Assembly: GCA_029582155.1 (NCBI GenBank)
Contig: CM055894.1
Location: 37,679,632-37,743,631 of the forward strand
Length of the DNA: 64,000 nucleotides
DNA from: Panopea generosa
Lineage: Eukaryota; Mollusca; Bivalvia; Adapedonta; Hiatellidae
Direction of reading: 5' to 3'
Part shown: positions 34,462 through 45,530 of the stretch, in pieces
How positions within the stretch are numbered: position 1 is the first letter of the stretch
Layout of the letters: each line of letters begins with the position of its first letter
Notes under the pieces: model-generated
Database searches by the model: none
Seen by the model: the letters and a program-made list of their open reading frames with translations, nothing else
Told to the model about the DNA's origin: nothing
Translations under genes and position numbers: made by a program

Positions 34462-34881
34462 GGGTTTAATGTCATTTTTAACACCTTGCAAGTTTAAATA
34501 TATAAGGCATGTCCAGGTTTATCGTTGGTCAAGGACTGAGTAGAATTCTACCATTTCACAGGTAACTGACAAATTTTTCTCATAGTTTTTGGATCAAGCT
34601 GGGCTTAACCCTTTACTTCATATTGTCACCTTTTGACACCTAATATAGACACCTCTAATATAGAAGGCTTTTGAATTATTGGGTGAATTATGATTATATT
34701 AAATGACAGAGTGGAAAACAGTGCAGGAAGTGTTCAGATTGCTCGTTATGAGCAATCTGAACTCTTCCTGCACTGTTTTCAGAGGCCTTCTGTGATTGGT
34801 GTGGGAAAATGCATATCTATGGAGTAAAGGGTTAAACCAACAACCTCAGACAGCGATGAGACCACTAGGCCATGGAGGACT
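34462..34881 (-). mobile_element. SINE family B interrupted by a piggyBac-like MITE
   Basis: Left part: ataaggcatgtccaggttta through gatcaagctgggc (body, complement). Right part, after the insertion: accaacaacctcagacagcg and ccactaggccatggaggact (complement of the tRNA-Leu-like head). Removing 34609-34835 restores a continuous SINE with a single TTAA. Confidence 0.7.
34609..34831. mobile_element. piggyBac-like MITE, copy 3, nested in a SINE
   Basis: TTAA on both sides (34605-34608, 34832-34835). Ends ccctttacttcatattg and ctatggagtaaaggg. The central palindrome (gaaaacagtgcaggaagtg against its complement, loop near cgttatg) is intact. Confidence 0.8.
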
Positions 34882-35200
34882 CTATCGTTATATAAATTTA
34901 TACCATTTCAACTTTTCAGTGTTCTCTTGTTTTGATTAAACATATTGATGTTTTTAACCTGTTTCTATGTTGTGATAAGTTCAAAGTACACTTCGTCACT
35001 GTCATTTTTTTTGTTAGTTTATATCAGATGAGTAACATATTTCAGGTGTAGTTTGCTAATTGGTTGGACAACGCCAATTAAAGTGTCATGGGTAACGTGT
35101 ATAACGATGGAAAACAAATAAACAGTCATGCAATTCCTATTAAAACATCAATTAAACAAAATCTATATATTTATATACATACTTTTTGTTTTTATTACAG

Positions 35201-35256
35201 GCGATAGATTTCAACCTGACAAGTTTGGCAAATGCATTTGATCTTCCAGGTTTAAA
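35201..35256 (+). CDS. ESYT2: ESYT2 exon 7: SMP domain
   Basis: 18 codons plus two bases between ttttattacag and ggtttaaa|gtgagtt. Encodes AIDFNLTSLANAFDLPGL, residues 237-254, plus a split Asn codon (aa/t). Human: LEINWTGLTNLLDVPGLN. The D-(L/V)-P-G-L-N motif is intact across the junction. Short exon identified from splice borders plus family motif. Confidence 0.93.
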
Positions 35257-35593
35257 GTGAGTTACTTTTTAAATGCAATGTAAAAAATCATAGACATTTA
35301 TTAGCATATGATATCAGTCTGCTATCGTATACTTCAATTAGCAACTGAAGGTAGATTTTTGAATTGAAACATTTATTAGTTTATAATTGGTGAATCTAGA
35401 AATGGACATGTTTTGTGTGCTTTGTTGCTTGAGAAACATGTTATACATCATGTCTCAATAGAGGCTTTCCTTTGAAAATCGTTATTCAACTTTTTGTATA
35501 ATAATTAAAATCATCTTGAATTTAAAATTGAAAAAAAAAACAAAAAAAACTTTGTTGATATTACTCTTTGGATTGATTTTGTGTTCATTTTTA

Positions 35594-36215
35594 GCTCACC
35601 AGGACGAAGTCCAAGGAGAGCTATTGCCATGACCCCGGCGTCATCGGCGTCGTCTGTAGACACCAAGGTTAAACTTTTGCATTTTTAAGTTTCAGTTATC
35701 TATGCAACCACTCATTGGATGTCAATGAAACTTTGCATGTGTGTTAACCATCATCAATGGCACACACAGAGACAAGAACCATAACTCTGGATTGCATTTT
35801 GGCAGTTATGGCCCTTTTTTAACTTGGTAACCAAGGTTAAACTTTGCGTTTAGTTGCGTTTAAGTATAAGATATTTATGCAACCACTCATTGATTGTGAA
35901 TGAAACTTCATGTGTGTGTTCACCATCATCAATGCAACACACAGAGACAAGAACCATAACTTTGGATTGCTTTTTGTCACAGTTATGGCCCTTTTTGGAC
36001 TTGGACACCCAGGTTAAACTTTGAGTTTAGTTGTGTTTAAGTTTAAGATATCTATGCAACCACTCATTGGATGTGAATGAACCTTCACATGTGTATTCAC
36101 CATCATCAATGGAACACACATAGACAAGAACCACTGGGTTGCATTTTGGCACAGTTATGGCCCTTTAAGACTTAATTTTTCGTCTGTAGACACCAAGGTT
36201 AAACTTTTGCAATTA
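35594..36215. mobile_element. Dispersed mollusc-type repeat, three tandem subunits
   Basis: Starts agctcaccaggacgaagtcc with gagctattgccatgacccc and a CpG-rich gtcatcggcgtcgtctgtag. Three subunits of roughly 170-180 bases follow, each with gcaaccactcattgg, catcatcaatgg and gttatggccc. Non-coding, in ESYT2 intron 7. Confidence 0.65.
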
Positions 36216-36346
36216 GATTTTAAGTTTTGGTGTTTGCTTCAATCTCAGTCTTTGCATTGGTGGTGAGTTTTATCCCATCAGCGAGCTTTGTTGTCTTCTG
36301 ACAACCTGTGTTTATCTTGGACCAAACAATATCCTACCTTAGATTA

Positions 36347-36527
36347 GGCCATTATAAATTAATTGCTAGATTATCATCCAAATTTTTCTTAAAAACGGGG
36401 AGGATGGGAGGATTTTCTTTTTTTTTCTTTTTTTTCTTTTTATTTTATGAAAATAAAATGGGTCGGTGCTGTATGAAAATTAGGGGGCAGGCGGGGGTGA
36501 TAATCTAGCAATTAATTTACTATGGCC
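36347..36527. mobile_element. MITE family 4, copy 3 (best terminal repeats)
   Basis: Left end ggccattataaattaattgc with tagattatcatcc; right end gataatctagcaattaattt with actatggcc. The arms are about 30 bases and nearly perfect. TTA flanks both sides. Confidence 0.75.
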
Positions 36528-37250
36528 TTATGTTTAACTCTTTAGAAATTGAATATATGGTACTGATAAAGAATTATGTAACTCAAATATAATTAGATTG
36601 GAAAATCAGCTTATATTCAGTTTTGCTCTCGGTTTGTGAATGTTAGGAAAATATATTTAGGTGATGGCCTGCAGTACATATATTTAATACTTATTGTCAT
36701 CTAAAAATAAAAATAACAAAATAAGTAAAGAAGTATTGAATTTTATCATTAGAGAAGAAAGATTATACTCTTGAAACTTGAGCTAGTTTCTTGAGTAACA
36801 AGTATTTTTTTTTAATCTTTGGTGTGCATGGATTGGAATTGGAATTACATGTATACTACTGTCACTGTCCTATTTCTGTAAACCTTTTTAAATGGCCAAC
36901 AGCAAAAGCTTTGCTGAAGTTAATAAACTGACCCCTTACAAGTACAATTAATGAGCCATAGATAGCCACATGGGTCATGATACCAGTAATAACAAATACA
37001 TATTTTTATATGTCTCTGTCAAAAACCAGTGTCAGAAAAGGTCAAGATCACAAAGATTTCATTATTTAAAAAATGTCAAGGTCACCGAAATGTATTCAGG
37101 AATTTGATTTCTGAGCAATAAATGTTAATGTCTACAGATGCAGCGAGTGAAAATCAATAAAACACAAGTAGAGTCAAGACTACAAACCCTATCCGTGGAG
37201 TCATAAACACTTTTTCACCTGTCTATATGTATGTATAATTTTGCTTTCAG

Positions 37251-37371
37251 TGACATGTTGCATACAATAATACAGGAGAACATAGCCAAGATTATGGTGC
37301 TCCCCAACAGAATAGCTGTGGAGATGGCCAAGGGCCTGGACATTTCTCGTCTCAGATACCCGCAACCTCAT
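37251..37371 (+). CDS. ESYT2: ESYT2 exon 8: SMP domain C-terminal part
   Basis: One base plus 40 codons between ttttgctttcag and cctcat|gtaagat. It completes Asn255 and encodes up to residue 295: DMLHTIIQENIAKIMVLPNR then IAVEMAKGLDISRLRYPQPH. In human ESYT2 the matching stretch is SDTIILDIISNYLVLPNRIT and QLRFPVPK. V-L-P-N-R-I ends the last SMP helix, and R-L-R-(Y/F)-P-x-P leads straight into C2A. Ends in phase 0. A decayed SINE lies about 40 bases past the donor. Confidence 0.95.
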
Positions 37372-37407
37372 GTAAGATTTTTCTACAGTAATTTGACTGA
37401 TGACTTT

Positions 37408-37543
37408 ACCACTTGAATCAGTGTTGAGAGAGACGACTATGTGTTGCAATGTCCATATATTGGTCATCATGGAGACTGTGGTCAGGCAGTGATTCGAACT
37501 CATGACCTCTAGATTGATTGCTAACACGGTACCGACTGAGATT
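37408..37543 (-). mobile_element. SINE family A fragment near exon 8
   Basis: Forward ccacttgaatcagtgttgag, ggtcatcatggagactgtgg and gattcgaactcatgacctct match the tRNA-like head and adjacent body of family A. It occupies much of the 313-base intron between exons 8 and 9. Confidence 0.65.
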
Positions 37544-37684
37544 AAAGAAAATACCAGTACACCTTTGGATAACAGATACGACTTGATTAATGCTTTGAAC
37601 CTCTGCCAATGTTGTTTTTCCATCAACCAGTCTGTTTCCATGAATTTGAATTATTTCCCTATAACACAATTTGCTGTTTTACAG

Positions 37685-37784
37685 GGTGTTTTGAGGATTC
37701 ATGTCGTGGAAGCCAAGGACCTTGTGAAAGCAGATATCAGTGTGCTGGGCAAAGGGAAGTCAGACCCATACTCAGTAGTTAGAG
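37685..37784 (+). CDS. ESYT2: ESYT2 exon 9: start of C2A domain
   Basis: 33 codons plus one base between gctgttttacag and gttagag|gtatgaa. It encodes GVLRIHVVEAKDLVKAD then ISVLGKGKSDPYSVVR, residues 296-328. Human: GVLRIHFIEAQDLQGKDTYL then KGLVKGKSDPYGIIRV. Asp307 and Asp322 (in S-D-P-Y) occupy the positions of the first Ca2+-binding loop of C2 domains. C2 domains bind acidic phospholipid, in this family often in a Ca2+-dependent way, at the plasma membrane. The split codon g/tt gives Val329. Confidence 0.96.
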
Positions 37785-37832
37785 GTATGAAGCTATTTGT
37801 TTTTGCTGTCTGATGCAAATTATAACCTTGAC

Positions 37833-38054
37833 AGTGCTCCAGATAAGCACTATTTGGGGGTATTTAAGCATTGAACATTCTAAAAAAAGCATTGAAATTC
37901 AAAGTAAAGTGTAAACAAAGCATTGAATAATGACAATTTCAGTGTTAGTTTCAATTTTATTAGCATGATCATTTTTACCATTTTGAAAATAAGCATTGTA
38001 TACTAATTTATGAAGTAGAACAGCCATTTGAAGAAAAAGCCTTCCAGGAGCACC
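37833..38054. mobile_element. hAT-like MITE, copy 3
   Basis: Left end agtgctccagataagcacta, right end cttccaggagcacc. The interior (gggggtatttaagcattgaa, cattttgaaaataagcattg) matches 22647-23219. Starts about 50 bases after exon 9. Confidence 0.6.
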
Positions 38055-38921
38055 TCCCTGACTAAATGACAAAAATCTTTTTTTAATTATACATACATGA
38101 CTTACAAAGACATGTAATTCTTGAATTTACATACATCTTAATGGAGATCATAAGTGCAGTGTGTATATGGACACTATAGAATTGATTTTCACCCATTATG
38201 CCATCATAAACATGAATTTGAGTCTCCTCACACAGTTGAATTTTGCCCAATTTTAATTCAACTGAGAAGGGTACTACGTTACAAAGTATACTTACATAGC
38301 AGGTCAATAGATACTAGGAACTTAATAGATAAGAGGCTGCATCTCATTTCATCTGTCATTCCCCCTAGTTGTCTCACACCACTATTACATTTCCCAAAGG
38401 ACTCTATGTTAACATTTATGTCCAAAACACAGTGAAAAAACAAAATCTGCTGCATGTGTCTGGGCTCAAATTTTTCACTGGTTCAAGATATGCAATTATA
38501 AAGGAAAAAAAAAGCATTCCTTTACCAGGTTTTTTTTAATTCAATGCTTTTGTGAGACCTATCAATTTCCAGAGTAATATGTCAACTATTGGCCCATGAT
38601 GCGGTTTGAACCAACAATTCTGAGAAGACACATAATTGCCCAGAAATCTGGTATCATCATCAAGTTTGATTTTTAAAATACTGACCATTTAACACATAGC
38701 AGGAAAAAAATAGATCACTGCAATACAAAGCCCTGAAAAAAAAAAGAAGAAAAGGGGAACTAAAGTTTTATTTCTACCTCCTTTATCTGTAGGACCAGTG
38801 TGCTCAAGGGAGATAATAGTGGTGTGAGTCCTACAGTGTTTGTGTTGTGTTAAAATAAACAATTACATTATAGAAGAACATGACAGTATCAACATATTTC
38901 ATAATTATGTGCATGTTTCAG

Positions 38922-38992
38922 TTGGTGCAATGAAGTTTAAGACTCCTGTTATCAACAACTCGCTACATCCAGAGTGGAACTGTGTGTTTGAG
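38922..38992 (+). CDS. ESYT2: ESYT2 exon 10: C2A domain
   Basis: Two bases plus 23 codons between catgtttcag and tttgag|gtgagtg. Encodes Val329 then GAMKFKTPVINNSLHPEWN and CVFE, up to residue 352. The pattern K-(T/S)-x-V-I-x-x-(S/N)-L-x-P-x-W-N-x-V-(F/Y)-E is the classic C2 strand-4 signature; human has QSRVIKENLSPKWNEVYE. Phase 0 at the 3' end. The intron that follows is about 3.9 kb and carries a 44-bp minisatellite. Confidence 0.95.
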
Positions 38993-39581
38993 GTGAGTGT
39001 TTGTTCTGTTAGTTTAGTTTAAACATATTTTTATTTCAAAATGAAATGGGGTTGGGTCACGAGTTCTTTCAACTTTAGCTTCAGCCCGTCCCCTACATCT
39101 TTTTACAATGTTTACATTAAATATCAAAATTACAGAACAGAACAGAACAGAACAGAATATATATTTTATTGATTTGCACATAAATACATCATCATACAAT
39201 ACATACATATACTAGAACATTTATATATATATATATATCAAAATTACATATTTTAACATTTTTTTTAACCAATATTATAAGAATAGAAAAAGGTCGGAAA
39301 GGAAAGAAAGTAATAAATAGTAAAACAAACACATATAATTTTTTCATTGTGTCATCTATACGCATAGGTCCTGTATCCACATCTCAGTAGCACCCCAGTG
39401 AGAAAATCAGACTAGTAAATAAAAAAGCACAAAAATAAAAACAAAACTTTGGTGTCCTATGCAACTTAAGGTTTATATACAATGGGCAAAATAATTTGTT
39501 TCTGTTGTATCCACTTTATCTTGTCATACTTTATAATCTGGTAAATTAGTGAATAGCATTACTTGTATATAGGCATACACC

Positions 39582-40034
39582 AAAAATAAGCACATTGGGC
39601 CTTTCCGTCATTCTGTTCGGATAATAAAATATGCACATTGGGCCTTACCGTCATTCTGTATGTGATAATAAAATAAGCACATTGGGCCTTACAGTAATTC
39701 TGTATGTGATAATAAAATAAGCACATTGGGCCTTATGGTCATTCTGTATGTGATAATAAAATAAGCACATTTGGCCTTACCGTCATTCTGTATGTGATAA
39801 TAAAATAAGCACATTGGGCCTTACGGTCATTCTGTATGTGATAATAAAATAAGCACATTGGGCCTTATGGTCATTCTGTATGTGATAATAAAATAAGCAC
39901 ATTGGGCCTTACCGTCATTCTGTATGTGATAATAAAATAAGCACATTGGGCCTTACGGTCATTCTGTATGTGATAATAAAATAAGCACATTGGGCCTTAC
40001 CGTCATTCTGTATGTGATAATAAAATAAGCACAT
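39582..40034. repeat. 44-bp minisatellite, about 10 copies
   Basis: The unit contains gtgataataaaataagcaca then ttgggccttacggtcattct and gtat. Copies differ mainly at ccgtc/cggtc/tggtc and ctgttcgg at the first copy. The minus-strand frame at 39915-40127 is derived from it. Confidence 0.9.
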
Positions 40035-40097
40035 GTCAGATTCTAACTTTAATTTTGTCTTAAAATTAGGTGCATACATTATTTTACAGATGATATA

Positions 40098-40340
40098 TAC
40101 AGCCTGACCTGTCCTTGCAGCCACCACTATAAGCGGTCACTAGTGTTAAGCAGCCACTTCAAAATCCCCCTGTGTAAATTGCCTATATAAAGTACATATA
40201 TTAAACAGTCACCTCTTTAACATGGCCAGCGGCCAGTCTATTTCATCCCAAACACTGTCAATAAGCGATCAGCGGCCAAGTGTAAGTGGTCAGATGTAGC
40301 GGCCAACCATTCTTACTTAGTGGTCACACTGTTTGGCTGG
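40098..40340. mobile_element. MITE family 3, diverged copy
   Basis: tacagcctgacctgtccttg, then several ggtcac/ggccagcgg variants of the family interior (agcagccacttcaaaatccc, gtaagtggtcag). More CpG-rich than other copies. Confidence 0.4.
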
Positions 40341-41159
40341 CAGCTTTTCCAATCAAATTGTATAATCCCGTGATCAATTAACGCTTCTGCTTCTGTTATG
40401 AAAATACACCACTTTACCCAGAGCAACAGTATGTATATATGGTCTAATAAGCAAATAGAATAGCGAGATTAATGATGTTAGCGAAACTGTTACCTAGGCT
40501 GGGTACATGACTGTTTAAGCACGTGTATTTATGGTAGTTTTATTTAGGTTTATTGTTGCATGTAAATACATTGGAAGCAAATTTTACTGAGGTGTTTGTA
40601 CACAATTATAGAACTTGGTAAGTTCAAAAAGATAATTGCAATTGGTCAGTTTGTTTAAATTATAATTGAATTAAATTTTATTGGCTATGAAAGCGGGTAT
40701 GAATGCAATGGAAAAACATTATTTTTTCATATCATAATGTAAATGACCCGATGCATAGCGTACACAATATCTGCTACGAAAAGAAAGTGTTGACTTCGAA
40801 TGAATTAAACATCTGAATTTTCGGAAAAAGTGTCAATAAAACACAGAATCGGAATGTGTCCTATAGTAACGTAACCACGAAGAATAAGAGCTACACTTTT
40901 TTAATGGATTGTATGGCATCTGCTAAATGAAAAATTCATACATATTTATTTAATGCTATATTGAAACATAATAATTTTTAATTTTATAACATAAATTATT
41001 TATTTATTTAAATGAACTTCTATATAAAATAGTGTCAGTTCAAATATTTTCTTCCTGCAGGTTTTTCTCATTTACCCCCAGTACAACTTACAGTCATGGT
41101 ACATGTACCGTCATGTGTGATCACTTTTTATCTGTTTCAATAAACATCATAACTTAAGC

Positions 41160-41262
41160 TTTCTCGGTAAAAATATGGACCCTCTATTAAGCAGCCACCT
41201 GTGTTAAGCAGCCAGTTTGACCATTTCCCTTGGGTGGCTGCTTAATACAGGTTAGACTGTAA
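41160..41262. mobile_element. MITE family 3, short copy
   Basis: ctctattaagcagccacctg, gtgttaagcagccagtttga and gtggctgcttaatacaggtt with agactgta. Right end intact, left end missing. Confidence 0.55.
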
Positions 41263-41423
41263 TCCCTTTGTTGAAATCTGATAATTAATCATTCACTTAA
41301 TGGTAAAAAATTTTAAAATGGAAACGTAATAACAAGTAACAAGTTTTCAGAAATTAAAATCTTGTCTAGAAAACTTGTTTCCCATCGGTGGGCAGATTTG
41401 GGTAAATCTTACTTGAAAGGATC

Positions 41424-41716
41424 ATTGATTGACTGACTATTTAGCGTCATTTTTATGCCATCGAGGGCTAACAGATGATCAGTTAACCTAACCACTGTTT
41501 CTTGGGATCTTGAAAGGTTAACCAGTACTCGAGCACACCACATCTCCGCAAGTAACTGATAACTTTTGCACTTGAATCAGTGGTGAGAAACGAATAATAA
41601 TGAGACACAATGTCGTATATCAATCATCACAGAGACTGTTGCTGGGCGGGGATTTGAACTCATGACCCCTGGATTGATAGTCAGACGTGTAACCGACTGA
41701 GCTTATTGGGCCCAGC
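41424..41716 (-). mobile_element. tRNA-derived SINE family A, copy
   Basis: Minus-strand head gggcccaataagctcagtcg, B-box region gagttcaaatccccgcccag, forward body gatcagttaacctaaccact and cttgggatcttgaaaggtta, and a gattgactgactat tail. Confidence 0.75.
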
Positions 41717-42851
41717 TTGAAAGGTTCAGCGTAAGATCTAGTTATACATGTACATAGCCATTTGACGTTCTGGATCAACAATTATGACTTGCTTCTCTTT
41801 GCATTTTCAGAATTAAAAAATGTCTGTGCTTCTTCTCTTGAACCCGGTGGGAGGGGGAATGGGAGTGGGAGGTGAATGAAAATGGGTACACAATTATGTA
41901 CAAACCAAGATATAGGGAGTGCACAACCCGCTCCTTGGGTCTTGAATATTCCAATTTCAATGAAGCTTGATGAGAAGGATTAATATGATTTTTTTGTGCA
42001 TATTGCTTTTGCATTTCAGTTGGATGATTTTTTTTTTACTTTCAATGTTGGAATGAAGGATCTTTTTTCCTTGCCTCTTCTTTTGGACCATCAGTTGCAA
42101 TTCACTGCAACTTGCTGAGAAAGATCAGCCTGAAGTCAAGTTTTGTAAATCTCTTGATTTCCTTTTCATTGATTTTTGGATGAGTAATGACCCTTTGAAT
42201 TTTCCATTCACATTCCTATCCATTTACATTTTGATGCCATTGTAGTTTTCACTTGCAGCCACATCATTAGTCCTAAATCTCTCCAGATTTGAACATTAAC
42301 ATTTAAAATTAATCTCAGAATTGTTGGAGGGGGAGAAATATTTTTTTCTCAAATAACAATACTTGAAATATTTCAGTATCTACATACACATTTTTTTTGT
42401 CTTTTTAACAAATATATAAGACCAACTTATTGATAATTTACATAGTAAGTTAACTACAGGTTCAAGTTGTCAATTCACCAGTGTGCTGTTACAAGTTACT
42501 GTCAATGTGCGTTTTATTTTGTTTCTGGGAATGGGGAAGGGTCCCCTTTCATAGGAAGAAATTGTACTGTAATAACGAAAATGGGGTAAAAACAAAACGA
42601 AAACTGTAAATATGTATGTTTAAAACACAAGGTCAATGTTCCTGTTCTTCATTATTTCAAACTGTTAAAATAGCATTGACCCCATTTAAAACATTAAGAA
42701 TATATATTATTGTAAATTTGGGGGAAAAAAAACATGTTTTTGTTAGGAGAATGGGGTTGAATTTTGGCCCCAATAACAGCCAAATAAACACACTGAAAAT
42801 ATGTAATGTTTTATATTTATATATCATGCTACTGATGTACTGTCATTGCAG

Positions 42852-42937
42852 ACAATAATAGATGAGAAGGAAGGCCAGTTTATGGATGTGGAAGTCCGAG
42901 ATGAAGATCCAGGCAGTAAGGATGATAAACTTGGAAA
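42852..42937 (+). CDS. ESYT2: ESYT2 exon 11: C2A domain, second Ca2+ loop
   Basis: 28 codons plus two bases between tgtcattgcag and cttggaaa|gtgagta. Encodes residues 353-380: TIIDEKEGQFMDVEVRDEDP then GSKDDKLG. Asp369, Asp371 and Asp376/377 in R-D-E-D-P-G-S-K-D-D match the D-E-D-P-D-K-D-D Ca2+ loop of vertebrate ESYT2, so this C2A probably keeps Ca2+ binding. The Asn381 codon is split aa/t. Confidence 0.95.
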
Positions 42938-43098
42938 GTGAGTATTTATTTTCTTGCTTTTTAAAAATAGTCACTAAGGGGTCTACAGGAATGGTTTTAG
43001 CAATACTATAAACACATTTAATTACAATCATTTTTGTTATTATCAAAAAGTGTGCATTTCGGAAGTTTAATGAGGCTTTAAGTTGTAAAAAAAACAAT

Positions 43099-43377
43099 TA
43101 ATTTGATTGTTTGAATATTAAGGATCATTTTTATGCCGTAAAGGGCTAACAGACGAACAGTTAACCTTACCACTCATTCCTCGAATCCTGGAATGTTAAC
43201 CAGTACTTGAGCAACCAACCTGCAAAGTAACTGATATATTCCCACTTGAATTATTGGTAAGATACAAGTGAGATGCAATGACATATATCACCGAGACTGT
43301 GGCTGGTCGGAATTTGAACTCGAGTCCCGTGATTGATTGTCGGACATGCTACTGACTGAGCTCACAATGCCCAGCTT
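43099..43377 (-). mobile_element. tRNA-derived SINE family A, diverged copy
   Basis: Minus-strand head gctgggcattgtgagctcag with tcagtagc, B-box-like gactcgagttcaaattccga, forward body gggctaacagacgaacagtt. In ESYT2 intron 11. Confidence 0.65.
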
Positions 43378-43665
43378 AAAATCTAGTTGAATAGTCTACT
43401 AAGAAAAATAGTTGATTTTAGATTTGATCTACCTCCCTTGCATTATTCTGTACTCTACAAATAATTAAACTTAAACATACATGTAGAAATGTAAAAGTAA
43501 TCACAGGAACAACTAGGTATATAATATGTGCGACTGTATTTGTATTAATCATGTTACCATTGCTTTATTTTGTATGACTAGTATCCCACAAATGATTTCT
43601 ATTTTGGAATGATGCACTATACAGTTTTCCTATGTGATTCATGTGTGAATGTTTTATACTTGCAG

Positions 43666-43714
43666 TGTATCTATTGATTTATCACCAGTGGCAGAAAAAG
43701 GTTTAGTGGACAAT
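43666..43714 (+). CDS. ESYT2: ESYT2 exon 12: C2A domain
   Basis: One base plus 16 codons between tatacttgcag and gacaat|gtaagtt. Encodes Asn381 then VSIDLSPVAEKGLVDN, up to residue 397. Human: LGSLMIDLIEVEKERLLDEW, so the I-D-L strand and the acidic end of the loop fit. Short exon, placed by phase continuity and splice borders. Confidence 0.92.
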
Positions 43715-43734
43715 GTAAGTTAGCAAGTTTCAAT

Positions 43735-43882
43735 ATAAGTTTCAAAACATTTTCAATATAAGTTTCAATATAAGTTTCAATACAGTTTCAATATAAGTTT
43801 CAATATAAGTTTCAATATAGTCTCAGTATAAGTTTCAATATAGTTTCAATATAGTTTCAATATAAGTTTCAATACAAGTTAT
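43735..43882. repeat. Short tandem repeat 'tttcaatataag'
   Basis: About a dozen units of 12 bases (tttcaatataag) with shortened variants (tttcaatatag, tttcaatacag). Starts about 20 bases after the donor of exon 12. Confidence 0.85.
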
Positions 43883-44100
43883 AAATGAACGTGCATTTTT
43901 ACAAAAAAAATCAATATTTATTTAAAATTCCATTGTGATAACATTTATCATGAGTTATTGTTTATCTGTGATTAACTTTACTGTATTGCATGAGATGATA
44001 GTTACATACAGGCATCATTGTTGGGATTATATTGCCCAACTATGTTATAATGTGGATCTGATATTGAATACTACCTATTATTGATAATTAGATTGTTTTT

Positions 44101-44335
44101 TAAAAAAAAATTGTTTGTCATGCTCCTACCTACTCACTCAAGATTGCATCTACTCAAACTTTTTTACTGACTTTCAAAGCGTTGAGTTTTTTTATGATTT
44201 CTGTTCATATTTCTTTAAAACGACTTTGCAAAATCAAAATTTGGAAAAACAAAAAATTAGCTACCTATCTTCCCGCATGAAAAATACTGGGTTGGAGCAC
44301 AGCAAACAAATATTTTTTTAAGGATGGGCTTAGTA
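44101..44335. mobile_element. MITE family 1, copy
   Basis: gtcatgctcctacctactca on the left; gggttggagcacagcaaaca with ttttttaaggatggg on the right. Same family as 121-325. Open frame at 44115 is repeat-derived. Confidence 0.65.
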
Positions 44336-44795
44336 ATTGTTTATTTTATATAATTAATTCACACAATTGACCAGAACATGCATAAATTTATGAATTTATA
44401 AAGCTTTGAGGTTTGGATAGAAAAGTCCCGAAGAGACATCAAATTACATAGTTTATGTCATGTATATTTTATACGTCATCTCGTGAGTGGTTCACATCTT
44501 CAGAATTTTATCTCAGTCCTAGAGAGAGATTGAAATATCTAACCCTGGTAAAAATGCACTTAGTCTTGACCAGTATGCAATTATCTTATCATTATGCCTG
44601 TTTAATAAGATGTACATACAAGAAGTTTAACATTTTGTTAGATCTTGTGGGAACTCTGATATTTGTTTTGTTCTTGTGAGTTTTAGTCCGAAATCAGTAA
44701 AAGTGCTAGATTTTACTGTTATAACCCATTTTCACATTCTTTATGACAATCTATCACTTTTGTTTTGTATGTTGAATTATAATCTTCTGTTTCAG

Positions 44796-44885
44796 TGGCT
44801 CCCCTTGGAAGATGTGAAGTCAGGTAAACTTCACCTGAAACTTGTGTGGCTGTACCTATCCAAGGACCCCCTCGTACTCAGTAAG
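44796..44885 (+). CDS. ESYT2: ESYT2 exon 13: end of C2A domain
   Basis: Thirty codons, phase 0 to phase 0, between cttctgtttcag and agtaag|gtaggtt. Encodes WLPLEDVKSGKLHLKLVWLY then LSKDPLVLSK, residues 398-427. Human: WFTLDEVPKGKLHLRLEWLTL. The S/K-G-K-L-H-L-(K/R)-L motif is the last strand of the first C2 domain. The tail LSKDPLVLSK starts the linker to C2B. The following intron (8.2 kb) carries candidate alternative exons. Confidence 0.95.
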
Positions 44886-45530
44886 GTAGGTTAGAGTTTT
44901 GTAAATAAGTATCATGAGTATTTCGGAGATTATATACTTATTTAAACTACAAACAGCTACCACCAACTTATTTCTTTGCTTGTATAGTATATGTGCCCAT
45001 GTTATACCAAACCCGACCTTGTAGGCAATGTCATTAGTTTTAGCACATTGATTTTGTGAGTAAGATGCATCACATACATATAACTTTCTGTCCAGTAAAT
45101 AATGGAAAGTTTACAGAATCATAATGAGGGAGGTCCCATTTAAAGATAATGGTTGATTCCGTCCTTGTAGTTTATCTTATTTATGAGAAATTTATTGATT
45201 AATACACAGGTTGGCATTTTCCACTGCATTCATTAATGATAGAGCAGAAACCGATACCGGCCCACGAGTGACTTTATTGCTGGGCAAAATTAAGTATTTA
45301 GTCAAGAAAATTAAGAATTTTACACTACAGAGACACAATACAATATTTAATTTAGTTATTGAATAGAATAACCATAATATAATGATGTTTGATTTGATAT
45401 AAATGAGCAGTTTTAACTGCTGAGATCAAAAATAATATCAGCAATATAGGTGAGGCCTCTTTAAGGTACATTCATAATTAAGTATCGTGATGACATAGAA
45501 TAATTTTGATCTCACAGCATCCATACAGCA

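Larger units (their letters stand above)
38993..42851 (+). other. ESYT2: ESYT2 intron 10
   Basis: Contains an (acaga)n stretch with gaatatatattttattgatt (39130-39180), the 44-bp minisatellite (39582-40034), family-3 MITEs (40098-40340, 41160-41262) and a family-A SINE (41424-41716). The rest is AT-rich with nothing recognised. Confidence 0.75.

Noticed and set aside
37201-37669. Minus-strand open frames of 146 and 83 residues across exon 8
   Set aside because: Antisense shadow of exon 8 and of the family-A SINE beside it.
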